From positions 1-12,681 of the forward strand of contig JALKBU010001319.1 of assembly GCA_023091735.1 (NCBI GenBank): a stretch of 12,681 nt of DNA. Direction: 5' to 3'. This stretch comes from Trichomonas tenax (Eukaryota > Parabasalia > Trichomonadida > Trichomonadidae). Shown here piece by piece: positions 6,999 to 12,681 of this stretch (position 1 is its first letter; each line of letters begins with the position of its first letter). A model generated the notes under the pieces. The model saw nothing but the letters and a program-made list of their open reading frames with translations. It had not been told where the DNA came from and ran no database searches. Made by a program: the position numbers and the translations under genes.

Positions 6999-8741
6999 TC
7001 AGTTTTCTATGAGACCTCTATCCATGTATTTCATGGTTCTGGGCATATGTTTGCGTCTTAAGCGGGCCTTTATGCAGCAGTAGCTTGAAGCTGTTACAAG
7101 TATAATTACAACAACAACGCATGCGATTGTTATAACAACCCATTCATAGTCTAAAATATTAAACGTGGAAACTCCAGGATCAGAGTTTAACATTCCTAAG
7201 AACTTTCGCATTTTACAAACACGATGAGGATCTGGGCATTCTACATATCCAGAATAACCAAAGAAATGCAATTGCTCTGATTTCTTTGTGCATTTCTTGA
7301 ACTGCTTGTCAATATGTATATATAGTTCTTCATCATCTGTGCATGTCATCTTAAAGCAACCAGGAATCAGTTTTCCCGGAATGACATTTGGATATAGAGA
7401 TGATCTCGCACACATAGATATATTGCTGAAATACATTCCAACGTTTGCATACTTCTGATTCAAAGATGTGTCATAGCAAAGCATATTTGAATATGGAATT
7501 GGGAACAGTTGATAATCAAATATATCCATGTTACTTACGATTTTAGTGTGCGATGGATCAAACCAATTCGTGTTCCTGCACAAATTGCTTGAAGATGATG
7601 GCTCGCATTGATAAGAGTATTGATCTGTGCATTTGGCACCACCGAGGAAGTCAAATGTGCAGGTTGTTGAGTCCTTTTCGCCACAGAGATAATTATCGGG
7701 GAATGAAATTCTTGGTGGCTTTGAAACAAACGTTTTAAGCGGTACTCCTTCAATAGTATTTCCATTGCCATAAGGGAAAGGTTCTGCCATAGAGAAATCA
7801 ACATCATAGTAACCGGAATCTGCAAGAAGAGAGAGTGTTACGTTTGTTATCCTTGATGGAGGAACTTGGAAACCTTGCATAACATCAGTGAGATAATAGA
7901 TCTCTTTCGGATGTGATAGCGCCGTTCCTTCACCTCCTTGGTCTTCAATGATGATGCCTACCGGGAATCCAACTTCAGAAGATGTTATGTTAAAGTGAGT
8001 TTTCGCGAATTGTTGTGAATAAGGTCCGGCGATGACTGAAAAACTTTTTGATGGATAAAGAGAAAGAGTATACGTTACAACGGGATTATATCTATATCCA
8101 GTCTGAGGGTTGATCCAATTAGAGTATAAATTAGACGAAATTCCTAAGATATGGCATGTTTCATGAAAAATCGTTTGATAGAAATCTTCTTTGTAGGAAT
8201 CGGGTACGCAGGCAGCGTTGATGTAAATACCACCAGTTATAGGCCTATTGTCAATAGGACTCAAATCTGATGCGAAAGCTGAAGCGAGAGTAGATGTTCC
8301 TTCAAATGGACGAACGACGACTGTGATGTGAAGATCATTGTTGACTTTGTAAGGTGTTATAACAATGTCTCCTATTGATTTTACTGTGAATGGAGATGTT
8401 AATCGACAGACCTTTAATAACTTTTGCAGGTTATCGTTCAACTTCTGGAATGTGACATTTAATGTGTTTAGCTTTGCATCTGTCATTAGATGGCTGTTTT
8501 GGCAAGTAAATGTGCCAATAGACCATTTTATGACCTGCCCGATCTGCTTACACATGTGGGGATCAGTTCCTTGGAAGATTTGACTCGTATTTATAGTCGA
8601 TCTAATTGGTTCTTTTTGATATGAATAATCTAAAGTCATTTTTTTGCCGACAAAATCGGGGTGGACCTTCGCTTCAAACCTCATTTGGTCGTGGATGCAT
8701 CTGTGCGACGAAGAAATAGAGAAAAAGAAAGAAAAAAGCAA
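6999..8741 (-). CDS. Leishmanolysin-like (GP63, family M8) membrane-anchored zinc metalloprotease
   Basis: This is a zinc endopeptidase of the GP63 family, predicted to act at the cell surface. The product is about 580 residues, normal for the family. A hydrophobic leader LFSFFFSISSSH precedes the CIHD segment. The zinc motif HETCH is at 193-197, the third His ligand at 277 (LSHPKEIYYL), and the Met-turn Met288 lies in DVMQG. A Cys-rich region (about 353-510) follows, then a transmembrane helix (about 534-556) and a basic cytoplasmic tail of about 24 residues ending at TGA (6999-7001). At 8741 the codon is TTG, not ATG. No in-frame ATG lies between it and the upstream stop (8769-8771). The first in-frame ATG (8682-8684, residue 20) would remove the leader. 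Either the start codon is mutated (recent pseudogene or sequencing error) or translation begins unusually. The rest of the frame is intact. The gene is divergent from the apyrase. Confidence 0.9.
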   Translation of the reverse strand: MLFSFFFSISSSHRCIHDQMRFEAKVHPDFVGKKMTLDYSYQKEPIRSTINTSQIFQGTDPHMCKQIGQVIKWSIGTFTCQNSHLMTDAKLNTLNVTFQKLNDNLQKLLKVCRLTSPFTVKSIGDIVITPYKVNNDLHITVVVRPFEGTSTLASAFASDLSPIDNRPITGGIYINAACVPDSYKEDFYQTIFHETCHILGISSNLYSNWINPQTGYRYNPVVTYTLSLYPSKSFSVIAGPYSQQFAKTHFNITSSEVGFPVGIIIEDQGGEGTALSHPKEIYYLTDVMQGFQVPPSRITNVTLSLLADSGYYDVDFSMAEPFPYGNGNTIEGVPLKTFVSKPPRISFPDNYLCGEKDSTTCTFDFLGGAKCTDQYSYQCEPSSSSNLCRNTNWFDPSHTKIVSNMDIFDYQLFPIPYSNMLCYDTSLNQKYANVGMYFSNISMCARSSLYPNVIPGKLIPGCFKMTCTDDEELYIHIDKQFKKCTKKSEQLHFFGYSGYVECPDPHRVCKMRKFLGMLNSDPGVSTFNILDYEWVVITIACVVVVIILVTASSYCCIKARLRRKHMPRTMKYMDRGLIEN

Positions 8742-8958
8742 GTTTAGATTATATTTTTTTAATAACTCTCACACAATTATTTGAAAACCTCAATTTATTT
8801 TTATAAATTATCGAAAAACCTTCAACTGAACTTTGTCTGTTTCATTTCATTAATTTTCCAAACATCTGTATCGAATGCCACAAAATGAGCGAATTTTGAT
8901 GAAATTATTCCACATTTTGAATCGAATATTTCAATGTTATTTAGTGTTAAGACTGTGA

Positions 8959-9039
8959 GTTTGTCCCGTTAGATACACCTATAATAGGTGCTTCAATCAC
9001 TACATCACAATCACATCAAAATGATTCACTGCAAAATTA
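8959..9039 (+). repeat. Dispersed repeat, copy 2 (5' side of GP63)
   Basis: This is the second copy of the repeat at 6552-6636. Its core, CACCTATAATAGGTG (8976-8990), is an almost perfect palindrome: 7-base arms around one central base. In copy 1 this symmetry is broken by a G-to-A change. The copies lie in direct orientation about 2.4 kb apart with GP63 between them. This could be a small mobile element, a recombination or duplication scar, or a protein-binding site; the sequence alone does not decide. Confidence 0.65.
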
Positions 9040-9375
9040 GATCTATTTTTAATAAATTTAAGTATAAGCGACTCCGTGGTAACAGGCACCGACAGAGGCT
9101 ACAAAGTAGGAAGGATAGTCGAGGAAATTAAGTTCCCTCTATCAAGAGTTTTCTTAGAAGCATGCAAAAATATTCATAATCCCAATTCATTTTTTTCTTT
9201 TAGAATCCAATTGTAAACATCATTATGGTGATAACATTGTAAGCGTTCTATTTCTTTCTATACTTCTTCAATGCTGATGAAAATAAAGGTACCTTTGAGC
9301 CAGAAAGAAATGAGCAGTGATGTAATATTTGCAGCACATTGGTTGGGATGTGAACTACATTTTGAAGACACATAA
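9025..9375 (+). pseudogene. Decayed coding relic of unknown family
   Basis: Two protein-like stretches occur in the same + strand frame. The first, 9025-9216, has no ATG and includes SDSVVTGTDRGYKVGRIVEE and FPLSRVFLEACKNIHNP. The second, after TAA/TGA codons near 9214-9234, ends at TAA 9373-9375 and includes an ATG at 9271 and VPLSQKEMSSDVIFAAHWLG. The region 9068-9160 is noticeably less AT-rich than the flanks. The pattern (same frame, several stops, no start) fits an old gene or transposase fragment. 'TDRGYKVGRIVEE' vaguely recalls the first helix-turn-helix of Tc1-type transposases, but this is a weak resemblance. The product is not identified. Confidence 0.35.
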
Positions 9376-9470
9376 TAATCTTTGATGAGATGATGAATAA
9401 ATTAAAGATAGGAAGTCAAAAATGTCAATTTACATGATAAAAAGTATGAAACCAAAAACGTGACATAACA

Positions 9471-10790
9471 ATGTTCTATTTTCTGATTTCATCGATTATT
9501 GCGGCCAATACTAAGTACGGCATCGTCGTAGACGCCGGATCTTCAGGAACGAGAGGTTTCCTCTACAGTTGGGAGGACACTTCAGGAATTCCGGATGTTC
9601 AGCCAGTCAAAACTGATGGAAAACAGGTAAAAATCAAAAGCAAAATACGTCTCGCGAGTGCAAAAACCGATCCAAATGCCATTTCCAACATTTTCACTGC
9701 GATTTTAGATAAAATCAAACCATTAATACCAGAAAACAAAGTGAAAGACACTCCAATTTACATCTTTGCAACAGCTGGAATGAGGCTTCTTTCCATTTCT
9801 GATCAGGAAAAAGTATTAGACGCAACTTACGATTTCGTCAAAAATTACGGATTCATCACAAAGAGATCTAACATTCGCGTCATTCCTGGCGTCGAAGAGG
9901 GTGTCTATGGTTGGCTTTCTGTTAACCATTTGCTTGGAATATTCAAGAATAAAATGCCAACACTCGGTGCAATGGATTTAGGAGGTGCATCTTTCCAGAT
10001 TGCTTTAGAAGTCAACGAATCCGACAAGTACGATGAATCAATTCTTGTTAGACTCGGAGATAGAAAAATAAGAATCTTTTCTCATTCTTATTTAGGTTAT
10101 GGCGTTGATGTTTCATCATTATCAGTTTCCAGAGCTATCGCTGCTGTGAAGGACGCTCAAACTGTCGAAAATCCATGTTTACCATCAGGATACAAAATTA
10201 AGTTGCCAAAAGATGACGTAGAAGTCATAGGCAGTGGTGATTTCGATAAATGCACAAGAATTGTCAAGAAAATTCTCATTGATGGACCACATTTCGAAAC
10301 AGTCAATATCCCAGGACTCGCAAATCTCAACAAGTTCGTTGGTATGGCAAACTTATATTTCGTCAATGGATTCTTGAAGCTCAAGGAAAACAGCAGTCTC
10401 CAAGACCTCAAGGACGCAGGCACAGCCTTCTGCAAGAAGCCATGGTCTCAGATCTCCGAAGAATACAAAGACAACCTCGAATATGCTCCAACTTATTGCT
10501 ACTGTGCTGCATATCAACACACTTTGTTGACAAAAGGATTCGGATTCAAGGATGGAATCGCAGAGATTACAAAACTTGATGAGATCAATGACGTTGACCT
10601 TTCCTGGGCTATTGGTGCTATGGTCGCACACGTTGCTGATTTCAATACAATCAATGAAAGCAACATTCCAATTATGCCAATTCTTATTGCTAACATTTTC
10701 GCTTTTATAATATTACTTCCTATCTATACTATCATCGGAAGGAAGTTCAGACCAGTTCACTATATCTCAATTTCAACTGAGAATGTTTAA
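9471..10790 (+). CDS. GDA1/CD39-family apyrase (ecto-nucleoside tri/diphosphate diphosphohydrolase)
   Basis: The 439-residue enzyme is predicted to hydrolyse nucleoside tri- and/or diphosphates outside the cell or in the secretory lumen. All five apyrase conserved regions are present: ACR1 DAGSSGTRGF (21-30), ACR2 IFATAGMRLL (98-107), ACR3 IPGVEEGVYGWLSVN (138-152, with the catalytic Glu region), ACR4 AMDLGGASFQIALE (167-180) and ACR5 DLSWAIGAM (376-384). The N-terminus is a short hydrophobic segment (residues 1-12) that could be a signal peptide or anchor. A C-terminal transmembrane helix lies at about 400-422, followed by a short basic tail. An in-frame TGA at 9447-9449 leaves this ATG as the first start. 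The stop TAA is followed by A, giving TAAA, the type of polyadenylation signal used in T. vaginalis, and TAATAAAC lies 15 bases on. Whether ATP or ADP is preferred cannot be read from the sequence. Confidence 0.93.
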   Translation: MFYFLISSIIAANTKYGIVVDAGSSGTRGFLYSWEDTSGIPDVQPVKTDGKQVKIKSKIRLASAKTDPNAISNIFTAILDKIKPLIPENKVKDTPIYIFATAGMRLLSISDQEKVLDATYDFVKNYGFITKRSNIRVIPGVEEGVYGWLSVNHLLGIFKNKMPTLGAMDLGGASFQIALEVNESDKYDESILVRLGDRKIRIFSHSYLGYGVDVSSLSVSRAIAAVKDAQTVENPCLPSGYKIKLPKDDVEVIGSGDFDKCTRIVKKILIDGPHFETVNIPGLANLNKFVGMANLYFVNGFLKLKENSSLQDLKDAGTAFCKKPWSQISEEYKDNLEYAPTYCYCAAYQHTLLTKGFGFKDGIAEITKLDEINDVDLSWAIGAMVAHVADFNTINESNIPIMPILIANIFAFIILLPIYTIIGRKFRPVHYISISTENV

Positions 10791-10850
10791 AATAATATGA
10801 TGTTTAATAAACAAATAATATTTTAATATATCAAACAAAAACAAAAGAAA
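10791..10850. other. 60-base convergent 3' spacer
   Basis: This A/T-only-like spacer separates the apyrase stop from the stop of the minus-strand kinase. Both transcripts must end within or beyond it, so their 3' ends probably overlap. TAAA-type signals occur for the + strand (10788-10791 and 10807-10811). On the minus strand, ATTAAA and TTTATT-like A/T runs are present. Confidence 0.5.
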
Positions 10851-12137
10851 TTAAAAAAAATTCATGAAATTATCCGTAGCAATACGATCCAATGATGAAG
10901 ATCTAACAAGCTGCTGTGGTTGTGGTGGCGGAGTTTGAACAATATCTTCTTCGCAGTCTGGATACCATTCACCTGTGAATATATCATCAGTAATGAATGG
11001 ATGACTTAATGCTTGTTTTGCGGATAATCTCTGCGCAGGATCGAATTGCAGCAATGAATAACAGAAATGGGAGAAGCATGAAACAAGATTGACATCATCA
11101 TCTGTCTCAAGCTCGCAATGATTCATTATTAAGTTCTCAAGCGAAGTCGGTCCAATTTCTTGAAAAATCGTATTGTAAAAGTGTTCATTCATTAATATAT
11201 CGTTAGGATTTGTTTTAGGACGAAATCCCTGTGTCGTGATATCGAAGAACTTCCAGTATTGCTTGGATTGCTGTATTAAATAGTCAGGAATGTCTCCAAG
11301 AAGAGCGACCATCGAATGTATTGTGTCGTATTCAGTTTTAGCTGCAAAAATAGGAAAATCGAAAAACAGTTCAGCAGCAATGCATCCAGCACTCCACATA
11401 TCGATCTTATTCGTGTATGGTAATTTTAAAATAACTTCTAAACTTCTGTAAAACCTGGATTGTATGTATTCACCGAATCCTGATGGCATCGTTGACGCTG
11501 ATCCAAGATCGATTATTAATAAGTGATCCATATTTTCGTTATCGAAAAGCACATTGTCTGGTTTAATATCGCAGTGCGTGATGCCATTTTCGTGAAGAAA
11601 CTGTATACCCTGCAATATTTGTTCCATTATATTTCTAATCGTGCCAAGCAATTGTGAAACCTGTCTGTTTTGGTATAATCCTTCAAACAACGATCTGAAG
11701 AGTAAAGGTTCTACGATAATTATATGTCCATCTTTCTCAAAGCTCGATATTGGCATAATTACGTGGTTTTTTCCGATATGATCATACGCAGAAGCGAGAA
11801 TTTGATGCAAAGAGACCTCATACAAACCAGTTGCCTTGTACTGAGGTAGATTTTTGATGATTTTCATCGCGTAGAACTCGGGATGATCGTTTAAAAGTTG
11901 ACATTTGTAAACATATGAGAAAGTTCCGTTTCCTACGGCGTCAATCACTTTAAAAACGTTCCCATCGTTGTCTTCAATCAGTTCATTGATCGATACAATC
12001 TTGTGGCCCTCAGATTGCGGATCATCGTTTGAGTTCAAAGGACGACCGAGTTCGTACGACGGCTCCCTGAAAACGTGCGGATTTAGTTCGTGGAATGTCT
12101 CCTGGACGTTTATCGTCACTTGTTGGAGAATCGACAT
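10851..12137 (-). CDS. DYRK/Yak1-like CMGC protein kinase
   Basis: The 428-residue kinase contains DYRK-family signatures. Residues 1-60 are a non-conserved leader. The kinase domain runs about 63-381: a glycine loop VGNGTFSYV (third Gly replaced by Ser74), Lys92 in AMKIIKN, Glu107, HCDIKPDN (188-195, with the HCD variant typical of DYRKs, catalytic Asp190), the metal-binding triplet as DLG (210-212) rather than DFG, and the activation loop GEYIQSRFYRSLE. DYRKs normally have YxY here. The first Tyr is Gly222 and the second, normally autophosphorylated, is Tyr224. The usual SPE reads SLE (232-234). DMWSAGCIAAEL and the domain end DPAQRLSAKQALSHPFI follow. The tail has a QTPPPQPQQ run and a Ser-rich basic stretch. 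A stop codon (12156-12158) precedes the ATG on this strand. All core catalytic residues remain, so the enzyme is probably active. Confidence 0.9.
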   Translation of the reverse strand: MSILQQVTINVQETFHELNPHVFREPSYELGRPLNSNDDPQSEGHKIVSINELIEDNDGNVFKVIDAVGNGTFSYVYKCQLLNDHPEFYAMKIIKNLPQYKATGLYEVSLHQILASAYDHIGKNHVIMPISSFEKDGHIIIVEPLLFRSLFEGLYQNRQVSQLLGTIRNIMEQILQGIQFLHENGITHCDIKPDNVLFDNENMDHLLIIDLGSASTMPSGFGEYIQSRFYRSLEVILKLPYTNKIDMWSAGCIAAELFFDFPIFAAKTEYDTIHSMVALLGDIPDYLIQQSKQYWKFFDITTQGFRPKTNPNDILMNEHFYNTIFQEIGPTSLENLIMNHCELETDDDVNLVSCFSHFCYSLLQFDPAQRLSAKQALSHPFITDDIFTGEWYPDCEEDIVQTPPPQPQQLVRSSSLDRIATDNFMNFF

Positions 12138-12532
12138 AAAAATTCTGAAAATTATTTATAGCATGTAAACTATTGAATTTTATTTATGCTAATTATTCTG
12201 TTGTATATCGGAAAATAAGAATGTTGTTATTTCGAAAGGTTTTCAAAAGTTGATCCACTTTTTGTGAGATAAAAGAAACTTGACATTCAAGAGCCCTCAT
12301 TCAAACAATGGGTGTTCTATGAGTAGTGTACTGTAATCTATATTTTAGATTTAATTCAAAATTTGGCTTTTGATAACACTTTTCATAAAACACAAAATCA
12401 AAATAGAGAAATAATATTTGCTAGATTCTGCTTATCAATAATATAATAAAAAAGATTGAACCTCAAAAGTCAAAAGAAAAGTCATTTTGAGTGTCTGTGC
12501 AGTGCAGGACATGGAACCAATACTTAAGCACT
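12138..12532. other. AT-rich spacer upstream of the DYRK-like kinase
   Basis: No gene is seen on either strand. This is the 5' flank of the minus-strand kinase. A TATAAATA sequence lies on the kinase strand close before the ATG (about 12153-12160), but TATA boxes are not an established feature of trichomonad promoters, so it is probably just A/T composition. The last 50 bases become less AT-rich towards the right-hand coding relic. Confidence 0.45.
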
Positions 12533-12600
12533 CTATCTTCGAGGAATCAATAAGTTTATGGGCTTCTCGTGCCAAATGGCTCCTGATTCCTCAAAGATAG
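12533..12600. repeat. 17-bp imperfect inverted repeat with 34-base loop
   Basis: CTATCTTCGAGGAATCA (12533-12549) pairs with TGATTCCTCAAAGATAG (12584-12600) at 16 of 17 positions; the mismatch is C against the A at 12595. The arms lie at least partly in coding-like sequence. Both strands read Ser-Ile-Phe-Glu-Glu-Ser through their own arm, and both frames end at the TAG made by the far arm. It could be the ends of a small mobile element or an inverted duplication. Confidence 0.7.
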
Positions 12601-12616
12601 AATCATTTGCCTTGAG

Positions 12617-12681
12617 CTACAAGTTATCGAAATCGAAGTCTACGACAAACGCGCCTGGCTTCGAGTCATCACAGCGGAAAA
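12617..12681 (-). CDS. 3' end of an unidentified gene running off the right edge (possibly a pseudogene)
   Basis: The minus-strand frame enters from the right edge and reads CDDSKPGAFVVDFDFDNL before TAG at 12617-12619. Its base composition is coding-like and unlike the adjacent spacer. After this TAG the same frame stays open for another 27 codons with protein-like content (IFEESGAIWHEKPINLLIP) to a TAG at 12533-12535. The first TAG may therefore be a disabling mutation and the gene may originally have ended at 12533. The overlapping + frames are also open but lack a start. No family is recognised. Confidence 0.4.
   Translation of the reverse strand, partial: FRCDDSKPGAFVVDFDFDNL

Larger units (their letters stand above)
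8742..9470. other. Divergent spacer between GP63 and the apyrase
   Basis: This is the shared upstream region of two oppositely oriented genes. It holds dispersed repeat copy 2 and a decayed + strand reading frame at 9025-9375. No initiator of the TCAYW type lies within 30 bases of either start. Immediately upstream of GP63 on its own strand is an A-rich stretch. I see no RNA gene. Confidence 0.5.

Noticed and set aside
7535..7825. Alternative frames on both strands inside GP63 (also 8365-8583)
   Set aside because: They overlap conserved GP63 coding sequence and have no recognisable content.
10157..10696. Several minus-strand frames inside the apyrase
   Set aside because: They are antisense to a gene with all five apyrase conserved regions, and their composition is explained by that gene.
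6999..10790. GP63 plus apyrase as a dedicated two-gene surface system
   Set aside because: They are divergent, share a spacer containing debris rather than clear shared control elements, and both belong to large independent families, so proximity alone does not support a functional unit.
11968..12168. + strand frame over the N-terminus of the DYRK-like kinase
   Set aside because: It is antisense to the kinase leader, with no motif.
1..12681. tRNA, rRNA, CRISPR array or bacterial operon signals
   Set aside because: None was seen on reading. The gene families and spacing are eukaryotic, and no regularly spaced repeats are present.

Overview
The window looks like genomic DNA from a parabasalid protist of the Trichomonas type (inference). 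It is AT-rich. Its genes are intronless single ORFs separated by very AT-rich spacers. The gene families also fit: eukaryotic protein kinases with divergent motifs, a membrane-anchored leishmanolysin (GP63), a GDA1/CD39 apyrase, and a retroviral-type integrase resembling those of the Maverick/Polinton elements that are abundant in Trichomonas. The usual T. vaginalis initiator (TCA-pyrimidine-A/T just before the ATG) is absent within 30 bases of all four main starts, so the species is left open.

Layout. Positions 1-1942 (+) are the worn remains of a mobile element: a short unknown ORF, a reading-frame relic, and an integrase gene split by a stop codon and a frameshift. Positions 1943-2282 are spacer with a GC-richer patch that may be a dispersed repeat. 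Positions 2283-4463 (+) encode an intact AGC-family kinase with a C2HC finger, of the Rim15/IREH1/MAST type. Positions 4534-5278 (-) hold a dead second kinase scattered over three frames. Positions 5444-6998 are a 1.5 kb AT-rich gene desert. Positions 6999-8741 (-) encode a full-length GP63 metalloprotease whose expected initiator ATG reads TTG. Positions 8742-9470 are spacer with one copy of a roughly 80-bp dispersed repeat (the other copy lies beyond the 3' end of GP63) and a decayed + strand coding relic. Positions 9471-10790 (+) encode an ecto-apyrase. Positions 10851-12137 (-) encode a DYRK/Yak1-like kinase, tail-to-tail with the apyrase and only 60 bases away. The right edge holds a 17-bp imperfect inverted repeat and the 3' end of another minus-strand coding segment.

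The intact genes do not form an operon or an evident pathway. GP63 and the apyrase are both predicted surface membrane proteins of a kind associated with host interaction and extracellular nucleotide hydrolysis. The two intact kinases belong to families (Rim15-like and Yak1-like) that in yeast act in nutrient and stress signalling, but nothing here shows that they work together.

I found no convincing new multi-gene system. The items most worth checking are the missing GP63 start codon, the repeat pair around GP63, the split integrase with its uncharacterised N-terminal half, the relic upstream of GP63, and the inverted repeat at the right edge.
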